A stretch of DNA of 64,000 nt from WTFV01 sp965200895. GTDB lineage: Bacteria; Acidobacteriota; Vicinamibacteria; Vicinamibacterales; UBA8438. The first letter of the stretch is position 1, and every line of letters begins with the position of its first letter. The stretch spans positions 248,001 to 312,000 of the forward strand of contig CBDAVM010000002.1 in the NCBI GenBank assembly GCA_965200895.1. The letters run 5' to 3'. This document shows, in pieces, positions 1 to 8,051 of the stretch. A program made the position numbers and the translations under genes. The notes beneath the pieces are model-generated. The model saw nothing but the letters and a program-made list of their open reading frames with translations, had not been told where the DNA came from and searched no databases.

Positions 1-552
1 CGCATCGAAGGACTCGACGGCACGCCGATCGAGGACGTGATCCAGACCGACGCGGCCATCAATACCGGCAACTCCGGTGGACCGCTTCTCGACAGCGCGG
101 GACGCCTGATCGGCGTCAACACGCAGATCGCCAGTCCGTCGGGCGCATCGGCAGGCGTCGGATTCGCCGTGCCTGTCAATACCGTGAACCGTGTCGTCCC
201 GCAGATTATCGAGACGGGCGAGTACACGCCGCCCCGGCTCGGCATCAGGATGGACGGGCGCGGCTACCTGAGCCGCTTCGTGCTCGGCCGGCTGCGCACC
301 GCCGGCGTGCTGGTGGTCGGGGTCGACCGCGGCACCGGAGCCGCGGATGCCGGGCTGCGCGGGACGGAGCTCTCACGCAACGGTCGGCAGGTCACCCAGG
401 TGGGCGACGTGATCCAGGCGATCGACGGCGCGCCGGTCATGTCGCAGGGGGAATTGCGCGCCATCCTCGACCGGTACCGGCCCGGCGACGAGGTCACCGT
501 CACGATTCTGCGCGACGGCGACGCGCTGGACGTTGTCGTTACCCTGTCCTGA
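1..552 (+). CDS. HtrA/DegP-type serine protease with PDZ domain, 5' end outside window
   Basis: The reading frame is open from the first base and ends at a TGA at 550-552, so only the C-terminal 183 residues are visible. The fragment begins inside the trypsin-like domain. The catalytic-serine motif GNSGGPLLD lies at visible residues 23-31 (Ser25), followed by the LIGVNTQIASPSG strand and the GVGFAVPVNTV segment typical of HtrA proteases. A PDZ domain follows (about residues 75-180), with a GLRGTEL substrate-binding region and a VGDVIQAIDGAPV core. HtrA proteases degrade or refold damaged envelope proteins in the periplasm. The His and Asp of the triad and any signal peptide lie upstream of the window. 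The family call is secure; the exact paralogue is not. Confidence 0.93.
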   Translation, partial: RIEGLDGTPIEDVIQTDAAINTGNSGGPLLDSAGRLIGVNTQIASPSGASAGVGFAVPVNTVNRVVPQIIETGEYTPPRLGIRMDGRGYLSRFVLGRLRTAGVLVVGVDRGTGAADAGLRGTELSRNGRQVTQVGDVIQAIDGAPVMSQGELRAILDRYRPGDEVTVTILRDGDALDVVVTLS

Positions 553-559
553 CGTCAGC

Positions 560-1105
560 TCACGGGGTGGACCTCGTGCCCGGCGGACGTGAGGCCGGCT
601 TCCGCCGGGTGTTGCGAGCCGACAGCGAGTCGAGCAGCTTGCGAAGCAGCGGCGCCAGCCGGTTCCGCTCCCCGTCGGTGAGCGCCTCCCGGAGCAGTTC
701 CCGCTGGTTGTGCAGGTAGGCCGCGGTCACGCGGTCCACCAGTTCGCGCCCGCTGGGCGTCAGTTCCAGGAAGACGCCCCGGCGGTCGTCCGGATTGGGC
801 GCCCGCACGATCCAGCCCGCCGCCTCGAGTCTGTCGATCCGGTTGGTCAGTCCGCCCGACGTCACCATCAGCGGTTGCAGCAGGGTGCGGGGCGCGGCCC
901 GGCAGTCGGGTGCGGTGCGGACGGCGGCGAGCAACTCGAACTCGACCTCGGTCAGGTTGAACTCGTGCAGGCTGGCCGCGGCGTCCTCGGCGATGGCCCG
1001 CGCGAGCCGTGTGAGCCGGGCGATGATCGCCAGCGACGACGCGTCCAGATCGGGGTGCTCCCGCTCCCAGCGCTCGATCATCACGTCCACCGGGCCACGT
1101 TCCAT
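560..1105 (-). CDS. MarR-family transcriptional regulator
   Basis: This 181-residue protein has the MarR winged-helix layout: an N-terminal dimerisation helix, then the recognition region LMVTSGGLTNRIDRLEAAGW (about residues 87-106) and the wing NPDDRRGVFLELTPSGREL, with a conserved DDRR. MarR proteins are dimeric repressors that release DNA on binding small phenolics or other ligands. The start ATG at 1105 is chosen because the family homology begins shortly after it. The open frame continues upstream but would run through the intergenic palindrome. The gene is divergent from a small secreted protein at 1217, and the 111-bp gap holds a perfect 15-bp inverted repeat that is likely its own operator. 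No Shine-Dalgarno precedes the ATG, which fits a leaderless transcript. Confidence 0.92.
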   Translation of the reverse strand: MERGPVDVMIERWEREHPDLDASSLAIIARLTRLARAIAEDAAASLHEFNLTEVEFELLAAVRTAPDCRAAPRTLLQPLMVTSGGLTNRIDRLEAAGWIVRAPNPDDRRGVFLELTPSGRELVDRVTAAYLHNQRELLREALTDGERNRLAPLLRKLLDSLSARNTRRKPASRPPGTRSTP

Positions 1106-1112
1106 CAGAGGG

Positions 1113-1175
1113 AGTGTAGCGCCATTTGTCTTTGGGTCAAGACTCTTGACACGGACACAGATGGACGGGAATACT
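1113..1175. promoter_or_regulatory. Divergent promoters flanking a palindromic MarR-type operator
   Basis: A perfect inverted repeat GTCAAGA-C-TCTTGAC spans 1136-1150. On the plus strand its right end forms the -35 box TTGACA (1146-1151), followed after 18 bp by AATACT (1170-1175). On the minus strand TTGACC (1140-1135) is followed after 16 bp by TACACT (1118-1113). The two -35 boxes lie back to back within or at the edge of the palindrome, so one bound MarR dimer could silence both directions. The minus-strand start point would fall on or next to the A of the marR ATG at 1105. The boxes are seen in the sequence; binding is inferred. Confidence 0.7.
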
Positions 1176-1216
1176 TGGGCGTCGATCGCATCATTCTTCT
1201 CAAACAGGGGTATGTC

Positions 1217-1855
1217 ATGTCTGCACGCGCAGCGTTGGTGAGTCGAGTCGTCGTCTCCGGTCTGCTCGCGGTGGCAGCGGTCGGTGCGCCCACTCTGGCG
1301 GTGGCGCAGTCCGACGACGTGGAGACCTTCCGCGGCGTCACCACCAGCGCCGTGAGCTCCGAGGGCGTGGAGCTGCGGATCAACGTGCTCCGCTGGACGG
1401 CCGAGGAGGATCGCGGCGCCATTGTGTCCCTGATCACCCCGGCCCCCGGACAGACGGCCGGGGAGGGCGAGGACCTGGAGAGCGCGCTCCAGGATCTGCA
1501 GACGGTCGGCTTCATCTGGACCGGCGGCAGCCTGGGCTACGCCCTGAAGTACGCGCACCGCATCGAGGACAAGGACGGCGCGGAGCGGATCGTCCTGGTG
1601 ACCGACCGTCCGCTCGGGCGGTGGGACCGCACCGGGCCGTGGACCGGCAGCGACGGGTCGGGTCCCGCCGCCGCACTCTTCACGGTGGTCGAGCTGCACC
1701 TCGATGCACAGGATCAGGGCGCAGGGAAGATGTCCGTGGACGCGCCGATCGAGTTCAACGGGCCGGCGGGCACGGTGGGCCTGGCGGACTACGCGTCGGC
1801 GGCGGTGCACCTGGAGAACGTCTACCGCGAGCCGCCGCCGTACTGGGCCCGGTAG
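1217..1855 (+). CDS. Secreted protein of unknown function, probably under MarR control
   Basis: The product has 212 residues and starts with a clear Sec signal peptide: a short basic start, a hydrophobic core (VVVSGLLAVAAVGA), and an Ala-x-Ala type cleavage region ending near AVAQ at about residue 28. The mature part (VETFRGVTTSAVSSEGVELRINVLRWTAEEDRGAIVSLI) is predicted to be beta-rich, with no cysteines and no motif I recognise. The ATG at 1217 is preceded 7 bases upstream by a GGGG stretch acting as ribosome site and lies just below the divergent promoter. The gene faces away from marR across a shared operator, so it is the most likely target of that regulator. It ends YREPPPYWAR. Function unknown; a periplasmic or surface role follows from the signal peptide only. 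Confidence 0.8.
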   Translation: MSARAALVSRVVVSGLLAVAAVGAPTLAVAQSDDVETFRGVTTSAVSSEGVELRINVLRWTAEEDRGAIVSLITPAPGQTAGEGEDLESALQDLQTVGFIWTGGSLGYALKYAHRIEDKDGAERIVLVTDRPLGRWDRTGPWTGSDGSGPAAALFTVVELHLDAQDQGAGKMSVDAPIEFNGPAGTVGLADYASAAVHLENVYREPPPYWAR

Positions 1856-1938
1856 AAGCGCCGTCGGGAGCCGTGCGCCGGTCCCCGGCTCGCCGCCTGT
1901 CCCCCGCGACAGGACGCTGGGACCGGGTGATCCTGACG

Positions 1939-2160
1939 ATGTTCGGCGACACCGAGCGGCTGGAGGGCGCGAGGCCCGCGTTCGCGGTCGCCCATCGTCG
2001 GGGCGGGGTCTGCGGCGCCGAGACCGGTTTCGTCCTGGCGCGGGATCCCGACACCGTGCTCGCCCCCGACGTCGCCTTCGTCCGGCGAGAGCGGATCCCG
2101 TCGTCGGACTTGCCCGCGACCTTCCGGGAGGGCCCGCCCGAGGCGCCTGCCATGCGCGAG
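1939..2160 (+). pseudogene. Relic of a Uma2-family (DUF820) endonuclease
   Basis: An open segment reads GAETGFVLARDPDTVLAPDVAFVRRERIP, split here as GAETGFVLARDPDT and VLAPDVAFVRRERIP, which matches the central part of Uma2-family PD-(D/E)xK nucleases (the conserved RxPDVAF strand carries a catalytic Asp). The N-terminus and the C-terminal catalytic strand (VEVLSPSD in live members) are missing, and the frame runs on into the antisense of the neighbouring vapC gene. It is therefore a truncated remnant. A live Uma2 gene (33313-33933) and another remnant (33949-34180) are in the same window. Confidence 0.6.
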
Positions 2161-2166
2161 ACCGCG

Positions 2167-2598
2167 TCAGGGCGCCGTGACGACGATGCCCGCCGGCCGG
2201 AGTCGTTCGAAGTCCCGCAGGTTATAGGTGAGGATGCGTTGGCTGGCGATCCGTTCCGCGCAGCAGACGTGCAGGGCGTCGTAGACGGCGCCGCTCGCGA
2301 GCCCGTACAGGCTGACCCGGCGCAGCGCATCGGCGTAGTCATCCATCCCCAGCGGCACCGCCGTCAGTCGTTGCAGGATGCTCTCCTCGACGAGTCGCGC
2401 GGCTTCCACGGGCAGGATGCGCCGCGGGAGGGGGAGGGCCGTCAGCGTGGCGAAGCATTCGGCCAGGGCGTGCGTCGAGCAGTACCCTTCCTGCGCGCCG
2501 TCGGTGCACGTCAGCAGCGCGTGGAACGCCGCTTCGTGGTTGGCCAGTTGATCGACCACGGCCGGCACCAGCACCGACGTGTCGAAGAGCACCCGCAC
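2167..2598 (-). CDS. VapC-type PIN-domain ribonuclease toxin
   Basis: This 143-residue protein is a PIN-domain RNase. It begins with the first catalytic Asp in VLFDTSVLV (residue 6), has the second acidic position in the HALAECFATLT helix, and carries the C-terminal acidic pair in SGAVYDALHV and ILTYNLRDF. PIN toxins of the VapC class cleave RNA when freed from their antitoxin. The start is a GTG at 2598 that overlaps the antitoxin stop by one base (TAGTG), so translation of the two is coupled. The gene order antitoxin then toxin is the usual one. The target RNA is not predictable. Confidence 0.88.
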   Translation of the reverse strand: MRVLFDTSVLVPAVVDQLANHEAAFHALLTCTDGAQEGYCSTHALAECFATLTALPLPRRILPVEAARLVEESILQRLTAVPLGMDDYADALRRVSLYGLASGAVYDALHVCCAERIASQRILTYNLRDFERLRPAGIVVTAP

Positions 2599-2867
2599 TA
2601 GCCGGCGTCCCCGGACGGGATCCGGCGGCTTCGCACATCCCGTTCCGCCCGGATGAACGCCGCCACATCCACGCTCGCCCGCCCCGTACCATGATGCACC
2701 AGGATGCCGTGCTTGCGGATCAGGGCGTCGCCCGTGTTCACCTTGCGGAGGAGCAGCCCCTCACCGGCCGCTTCGATTTCCAGCTTCGTGCCGGCGACCA
2801 GGTTGAAGTGCTCGCGCAGGGACTTCGGCACCACGATCCGGCCGGCCCGGTCGATGGTAATCAACAT
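2598..2867 (-). CDS. AbrB/MazE-type antitoxin of the adjacent PIN toxin
   Basis: The 89-residue product opens with the swapped-hairpin AbrB fold signature MLITIDRAGRIVVPKSLRE, in which DRAGRIVVPK is the DNA-contacting loop. The C-terminal tail (SVDVAAFIRAERDVRSRR) is the probable toxin-neutralising part. It precedes the PIN toxin with a one-base overlap, typical of a toxin-antitoxin operon that represses itself. The ATG at 2867 has no Shine-Dalgarno but sits 7 bases after a plausible -10 box, so the message may be leaderless. Confidence 0.88.
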   Translation of the reverse strand: MLITIDRAGRIVVPKSLREHFNLVAGTKLEIEAAGEGLLLRKVNTGDALIRKHGILVHHGTGRASVDVAAFIRAERDVRSRRIPSGDAG

Positions 2868-2902
2868 GGTATGATGGTATTCCTGGTGGGACCACGAGTC
2901 AA
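2866..2902 (-). promoter_or_regulatory. Promoter and direct-repeat operator of the AbrB/VapC operon
   Basis: On the minus strand TTGACT (2902-2897) is followed after 17 bp by TACCAT (2879-2874), with the antitoxin ATG starting 7 bases later at 2867. A 7-bp direct repeat ATACCAT (2880-2874 and 2872-2866, one base apart) overlaps the -10 box and the start codon and is a likely site for autoregulation. The -35 box overlaps the start codon of the divergent ABC ATPase gene, so the two transcription units share this region. Confidence 0.5.
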
Positions 2903-3726
2903 TGGTTACGCATGCACCTGAGGGGGCGGCGCTGCTGGAGGTGAGAGACCTGTGCAGGCGCTACCGGCGGGGGGAGGCCTCCGTCGCCGCCCTTGCCGGC
3001 GTCGACCTGACGCTCGACGCGGGGACCTTCGCCGCGGTGGTCGGGCCGTCGGGCTGCGGCAAGTCCACGCTGCTGCACCTGTGCGGGGCGATGGACCGTC
3101 CCACCGCAGGCGAGGTGCGCATCGAAGGCCGCCCGCTGGCGGCGCTCGACGACGACGCGCTGACCCGGTTGCGGCGCGAGCGGATCGGCTTCGTCTTCCA
3201 GTTCTTCAACCTGCTGCCCACGCTGACCGTGGCCGAGAACATCGCGCTGCCGCTGCTGCTTGCCGGCCTGCCGCGGACCGCGGCGCTGGCGCGGGCGGGG
3301 GAGTGGGCCGAGCGCGTGGGCATCGCGCAGCGCCTCGACCACGCACCGGCGCAGCTCTCCGGCGGCGAGGCGCAGCGGGCGGCCATCGCCCGCGCCGTCG
3401 TGCACGCGCCGGTCCTGCTGATCGCCGACGAGCCGACCGGCAACCTCGACAGCAACAACGGGACGCGCATCCTCGACCTGCTGCGGGAAGTCAACCGCCA
3501 CACGGGGGCGGCGCTGCTGCTCGCCACGCACGACCGGGCGGTGGCCGCGGCGGCCGACCGGACCGTGGAGATGCGCGACGGGCGCATCGTGCGGGTCGGG
3601 CCGCCGCCGCCGGCGGCCGTGGTCGCGCCGGATGGGGAGCGCGGCGCCGATTCCCCGCCCTCGGTCGGCGCCGGCGATCGGGACACGGCGCATGGCCCGC
3701 GCGCCGTCGCGGGATCGGCACCGTGA
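2902..3726 (+). CDS. ABC transporter ATP-binding subunit (MacB/LolD class)
   Basis: The 274-residue protein has all ABC ATPase motifs: Walker A GPSGCGKST (about residues 49-57), the Q-loop in FVFQFFNLLPTLTV, signature LSGGEAQR, Walker B VLLIADEPTGNLD, and the switch histidine in LLLATHDRAV. The LTVAENIALPLLLAG and DEPTGNLDS forms place it in the lipoprotein/macrolide-exporter class, which works with FtsX-like permeases by moving substrates within or out of the inner membrane rather than importing them. A 40-residue Pro/Ala-rich tail follows the ATPase core. The stop overlaps the permease GTG start by four bases (GTGA), so the subunits are translationally coupled. Confidence 0.95.
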   Translation: MVTHAPEGAALLEVRDLCRRYRRGEASVAALAGVDLTLDAGTFAAVVGPSGCGKSTLLHLCGAMDRPTAGEVRIEGRPLAALDDDALTRLRRERIGFVFQFFNLLPTLTVAENIALPLLLAGLPRTAALARAGEWAERVGIAQRLDHAPAQLSGGEAQRAAIARAVVHAPVLLIADEPTGNLDSNNGTRILDLLREVNRHTGAALLLATHDRAVAAAADRTVEMRDGRIVRVGPPPPAAVVAPDGERGADSPPSVGAGDRDTAHGPRAVAGSAP

Positions 3727-6434
3727 CGTCAGCGCGTCGATTCCCGATGTCGGCCGGCCGGCTCGGCGAATCCGCGAATCCGCCCGCTCCGCGCCCCGGC
3801 GCGCCCCGGCGCGCCCCGGCGCCGGCCGGGCTGTTCCGGGCCTTCATCATCAGGAATCTCCGGCAGCAGCCGCTGCGCAGCGCGGCGACCGCAGCCAGCC
3901 TCGCGGTGGGCGTCGCGGTGGTGGTGGCCATCCAGCTCGCCAATACGAGCTCCGTCCGCGGCTTCTCCACCGCGCTTGACGCGCTGGCCGGCCGCACGTC
4001 GCTGGCGATCACGGTACCGGGCGTGGGGCTCGACGAGACGCGTCTGGCCGATCTGGGCTGGCTGCGGGAGTACGGCCTGGTCAGCCCGGTGATCGACGCC
4101 GACGTGCTGCTGGAGGTGACGCCGGAGGCGTCCGGTCCGCCTGCGGACGCCGGGGCGGTGTTCGAGACAGTGCGCCTGCTGGGCGTCGACATCCTGCGCG
4201 ACCGGCCCTTCCGCGACTATCCGCTGGTCGATGGGGATGCGCCGCGGGAGGTCACAACGCAGGGCTTTCTCGACCTGCTGACCGATCCGGAGGCGATCGT
4301 CCTGACCCGTCCGTTCACCGCCCGCCGGGGCCTCGCGGTGGGCGACCGGATCGCGCTGGTCGCCGGCGACCGGACGGCGCCGCTGCGCGTGGCCGGCATT
4401 CTCGGCGACGACGGGCCGGCGCGCGCGCTCGACGGCGCCTTCGCGCTGATGGACATCGCAGCGGCGCAGTGGGCGCTCGACCGGCTCGGACGGGTCGACC
4501 GCGTCGACGTGCGGCTGGCCGACGGCGTCGACATCGACACGGCCGAGCGGGACATCGCCGCGCGGCTGCCGGCGGGGCTCACCGTGCGCCGCCCGTCGTC
4601 GCGGGGCGCCGAGGTGGAGCGGATGCTGGCTGCGTTCCACTTCAACCTGACCGCGCTCAGCCTGATTGCGCTCCTCGTGGGTCTGTTCTTCGTCTACAAC
4701 ACGGTGTCGGTGTCGGTCATCACGCGGCGCCGCGAGATCGGCCTGCTGCGCACGCTCGGCGTCACCCGCGCCGCCGTCGTCGGGCTGTTCCTGGGGGAGG
4801 CCGCCGCGCTGGCGCTGGTCGGCTGCGCGCTCGGCGCGCCGCTCGGCTGGCTGCTGGCCCACGGCGCGGTGCGGCTGACCGCCTCGACGGTGAGCCAGTT
4901 CTGGATCGCGTCGGCGGCCACGGTGCCGCCGCTCGATCCGGCGATGGTCGGCCTGGCGTTCGCGGTCGGGGTGCCGCTGGCGCTCGTCGCCGCGGCCGCC
5001 CCGGCGCTGGAGGCGACGCGCCTGACCCCGCTGGCCGCCGTGCGCGGCGACGACGACCTGGACGCGCGGGCGCGGCTGCCGCGGCGGTCCGTCGTCGGTC
5101 CGCTGGCGCTGTTCGCGGCCGGGGGCTGGCTCGCCGCGCAGGGGCCGGTCGGCGGCCTGCCGGTGTTCGGCATGCTGGCCGCCCTGGCCGTGGTCCTCGG
5201 GGCCGGGCTGGCGATGCCGGCGGTGCTGTTCGGGTTCCGACGCGTGTGCGGGGCGGCCCTGGCCCGCTGGCTGGGCGTGGCCGGCAGCCTGGCCCACGCC
5301 AACCTCGGCGCGGCGATCCCGCGGCTGTCCATCTCGGTGGCGGCCCTGGCCGTCAGCCTGGCCATGATGGCGGCCATCGCCATCATGGTCGGCAGCTTCC
5401 GCGAGACCGTCGTCTACTGGATCGGCCAGACCCTGCAGGCCGACCTCTTCGTCTCCACCGTGCGGCAGTCGCCGGTCGGCGCGCGGGGCGGGATATCGGC
5501 GGCGGCCGAGGCGGCCATCGCCGGCCATCCGGCGGTGGAGGCCATCGACGGCTTCAAGGGTTTCGACCTGCCCTACGGGGGCTCGACGATCACCGTGGGG
5601 GCGGGCCGCTTCGCCACGCGGCTCGCACGCGGGGGCCTGCAGTTCAAGGCGCCGGCGGACGGCGCGTCGGCGATGGCGGACGCCATCGGACACGATGCGG
5701 TCGTCGTCTCCGAGGCGTTCTCCCTGCGCCACGGCGCGGGCGTCGGCGACACGATCCGGCTGCCCACCCCGGCCGGTCCGATACCGTTCCGCGTCGCGGC
5801 GGTCTACTTCGACTACTCCAGCGACCGCGGGCTGGCGGTGATGGACGTCCGCACATTCGAGCGCCACTTCGGCGCGGAACGGCCGAGCGGCCTGACCGTG
5901 TACCTGGCGCCGTGCGCCGATGCGGAGGCCGTACGCGACGAGCTGCGCGACGCGCTCGGCCCCGAGCGGCGGCTGTTCATCACCACCAACGCGGCGCTGC
6001 GCGCCAACGTGCTGCGCATCTTCGACGCCACGTTCGCCATCACCTGGGCGCTGGAGGTCATCGCTGTCGGCGTCTCGCTGTTCGGCGTGGCCGCCACGCT
6101 GCTGACGCTGGTGCTCGAACGGCGGCGCGAGCTGGCGACGCTGCGTCTGGTGGGCGCCGACCGCGGCCAGCTCCGGCGGCTGATCGTCATCGAGGCGGGC
6201 GCGCTCGGTGTCCTGACCCAGGCGGTGGGCCTCGTGGTGGGGCTGGCCCTGTCGCTGATCCTCATCTACGTGATCAACGTGCAGAGCTTCGGCTGGACGA
6301 TCCAGTTCCATCTGCCGGTCGGATTCCTGGCCCAGGCGACGGTGGCCGTGGTCGCCGCTTCGGCGCTGGCCGGCCTGTATCCGGCGCGCCTGGCCGCCCG
6401 GTTCGATCTGGGCGATGTCGGAGGGACGCGGTGA
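3723..6434 (+). CDS. ABC transporter permease, two FtsX-like units fused in one chain
   Basis: This 903-residue membrane protein begins with one transmembrane helix (AATAASLAVGVAVVVAIQLA, about residues 57-76) and a MacB-like periplasmic domain. An FtsX domain follows with the RREIGLLRTLGVTRAAVVGLFL coupling-helix signature and three helices. A second periplasmic domain and a second FtsX domain (RRRELATLRLVGADRGQLRR) complete the chain. It thus joins in one polypeptide what is AttF plus AttG in other bacteria. The GTG at 3723 overlaps the ATPase stop; an ATG 24 bases downstream is the alternative start. Together with the ATPase and the AttH-like protein downstream it forms a complete AttEFGH-like exporter of unknown substrate. 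Confidence 0.93.
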   Translation: MTSARRFPMSAGRLGESANPPAPRPGAPRRAPAPAGLFRAFIIRNLRQQPLRSAATAASLAVGVAVVVAIQLANTSSVRGFSTALDALAGRTSLAITVPGVGLDETRLADLGWLREYGLVSPVIDADVLLEVTPEASGPPADAGAVFETVRLLGVDILRDRPFRDYPLVDGDAPREVTTQGFLDLLTDPEAIVLTRPFTARRGLAVGDRIALVAGDRTAPLRVAGILGDDGPARALDGAFALMDIAAAQWALDRLGRVDRVDVRLADGVDIDTAERDIAARLPAGLTVRRPSSRGAEVERMLAAFHFNLTALSLIALLVGLFFVYNTVSVSVITRRREIGLLRTLGVTRAAVVGLFLGEAAALALVGCALGAPLGWLLAHGAVRLTASTVSQFWIASAATVPPLDPAMVGLAFAVGVPLALVAAAAPALEATRLTPLAAVRGDDDLDARARLPRRSVVGPLALFAAGGWLAAQGPVGGLPVFGMLAALAVVLGAGLAMPAVLFGFRRVCGAALARWLGVAGSLAHANLGAAIPRLSISVAALAVSLAMMAAIAIMVGSFRETVVYWIGQTLQADLFVSTVRQSPVGARGGISAAAEAAIAGHPAVEAIDGFKGFDLPYGGSTITVGAGRFATRLARGGLQFKAPADGASAMADAIGHDAVVVSEAFSLRHGAGVGDTIRLPTPAGPIPFRVAAVYFDYSSDRGLAVMDVRTFERHFGAERPSGLTVYLAPCADAEAVRDELRDALGPERRLFITTNAALRANVLRIFDATFAITWALEVIAVGVSLFGVAATLLTLVLERRRELATLRLVGADRGQLRRLIVIEAGALGVLTQAVGLVVGLALSLILIYVINVQSFGWTIQFHLPVGFLAQATVAVVAASALAGLYPARLAARFDLGDVGGTR

Positions 6435-6686
6435 CAGGACCGACGGAACGGAGAACGGGAGGGATCGGGAGTGGCAGGAGAACGTCGGCGACGGGCGCCC
6501 GGGATCGGATCAGGAGCCAGTGACCCTTCTGCTGATGGACGGCGAGCGTCGGGTGAGCGCCTGATCGCGGGGCGAGCGAGTCCGAGAAACGGCCCGCCCA
6601 TCGCCTGGAACGGGGGCTGAAGAGGACGCGGCCCGAGGGACGTGCCTGCGCGGCGGGGGCAGCATGGCTGATATCGTCAGGGAAGT

Positions 6687-8051
6687 ATGGGGAAACGGGT
6701 GGGCAGGCGCAGTGAGCGGAGCGTCGCAAGGGCGGCAGTAGTAGTTGGCGCATTGATCGCGTCAGGCGCGCCTGCCGTTGTACAGGACGGCGATGGCGCC
6801 GGCGTCGACCGGCGCGGTTGGAGGGCCGTCGATCCAGGCTACACGCTGTCGTTTCCCTGCGACCACGCCGCGCACCCCGACCACCGCATCGAGTGGTGGT
6901 ACTACACCGGCAATCTGCGCGCGGCGGACGGGCGGCGTTTCGGGTACCAGCTCACGTTCTTCCGCGTCGGCGTGGACCGGCGGCCGGTGAACCCGTCGCG
7001 CTGGGCGGTGCGCGACCTGTACATGGCCCACTTCGCGGTGACCGACGTCGACGACGGCGCGCACCACGTCTTCGAGCGCCTGAACCGGGCGGGCGTCGGT
7101 TGGGCCGGGGCGAGCGCCGAGACGCTGCACGTCTGGAACGACGGCTGGGCGGCGGTGATCGAGGACGGCGCGGGCGCGGAAGCGGCGGCTGTCGCCGGCC
7201 GCGCGGTTGACGACGCCGCCGCGAGCGCGGAAGCGGCGGCTGCCGCCGGCCGGCCGGTCGGTCGCGACGGACCGGCGGTGACGTCCGATGATGGACAGAC
7301 CCGGCGCGCGTCCTGCGACGCCTCGTCACGGGACGCGGACGCCGTGACGTTCGGCGGTGGCGGGCACTCGATCCAACGGCTCACGGCGGCGAGCGACGAC
7401 GGCGCCGTGGCCATCGACCTGCGACTCGATCCGGTCGCACCGCCGGTGCTGCACGGCGCGAACGGCTTCAGCCAGAAGGGCGCCTCGGCCGGCAACGCGT
7501 CGCACTACTACTCGTTCACCCGCCTGCGGACCAGCGGTCGCCTGACGGTCGGCGGCGAGACGTTCGACGTCGAGGGCCTGAGCTGGATGGACCACGAGTT
7601 CGGGACCAGCTTCCTGGAGCCGGCCCAGGCGGGCTGGGACTGGTTCTCGATCCAGCTTGACGATGGCACCGATCTGATGGTCTACGTGATGCGCCGCACC
7701 GACGGCGCACGCGACCCGCGGTCGAGCGGCACGCTGGTCACCCCGGCGGGGCCGGTTCGGCTGCGCGTGGACGACTTCCGCCTGACGCCGGGCCGCCGCT
7801 GGATGTCGCCGGTCAGCGGTGCGGCCTATCCCGTGGCGTGGCGGGTCGAGGTTCCCGCCCAAGGGCTGGTTCTCGACGTGACGGCCGCGATCGATGCCCA
7901 GGAGCTGCGGACCGGCCGGTCGACCGGCGTGACCTACTGGGAGGGTGTCATCGACGTGCGGGGGACGCGCGCCGGCGCGCCCGTCGCCGGAGTCGGCTAC
8001 CTGGAGATGACCGGCTACGCGGGCGCGCCGATGAGCACCGTGCTGCGGTAG
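6687..8051 (+). CDS. AttH/CrtC-like lipocalin-domain protein, partner of the ABC exporter
   Basis: The 454-residue product carries the AttH/CrtC N-terminal hallmarks: HRIEWWYYTGNL near residue 68, GYQLTFFRVGVD, LYMAHFAVTD, and later LSWMDHEFGTS and GWDWFSIQLDDGTDLMVYVMR. These paired lipocalin-like barrels are known from the carotenoid hydratase CrtC and from AttH, the extracytoplasmic member of AttEFGH ABC systems. The first 30 residues contain a hydrophobic stretch (ARAAVVVGALIASGAPAVV) consistent with export. The gene lies 252 bp after the permease on the same strand, as expected for the fourth component. Odd feature: an Ala-rich insertion at about residues 160-215, built from a 51-bp repeat, interrupts the first barrel. 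Enzymatic activity is not established. Confidence 0.88.
   Translation: MGKRVGRRSERSVARAAVVVGALIASGAPAVVQDGDGAGVDRRGWRAVDPGYTLSFPCDHAAHPDHRIEWWYYTGNLRAADGRRFGYQLTFFRVGVDRRPVNPSRWAVRDLYMAHFAVTDVDDGAHHVFERLNRAGVGWAGASAETLHVWNDGWAAVIEDGAGAEAAAVAGRAVDDAAASAEAAAAAGRPVGRDGPAVTSDDGQTRRASCDASSRDADAVTFGGGGHSIQRLTAASDDGAVAIDLRLDPVAPPVLHGANGFSQKGASAGNASHYYSFTRLRTSGRLTVGGETFDVEGLSWMDHEFGTSFLEPAQAGWDWFSIQLDDGTDLMVYVMRRTDGARDPRSSGTLVTPAGPVRLRVDDFRLTPGRRWMSPVSGAAYPVAWRVEVPAQGLVLDVTAAIDAQELRTGRSTGVTYWEGVIDVRGTRAGAPVAGVGYLEMTGYAGAPMSTVLR
7174..7275 (+). repeat. 51-bp in-frame tandem repeat inside the AttH-like gene
   Basis: The sequence GCGCGGAAGCGGCGGCT starts at 7174 and again at 7225, giving a 51-bp (17-codon) repeat with strong similarity over most of its length. 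It encodes AEAAAVAGRAVDDAAAS followed by AEAAAAAGRPVGRDG. The repeat lengthens an Ala-rich loop not expected in a lipocalin-type barrel. Confidence 0.75.

Noticed and set aside
3729..6311. Very long open frame on the minus strand opposite the ABC permease
   Set aside because: It is a shadow frame caused by high GC: Gln/Arg/His-rich, no domain or start signal, and fully overlapped by the well-supported permease.
6435..6523. Short frame starting with a GTG overlapping the permease stop
   Set aside because: About 30 residues of Arg/Gly/Ser-rich sequence without any family resemblance or conserved feature.
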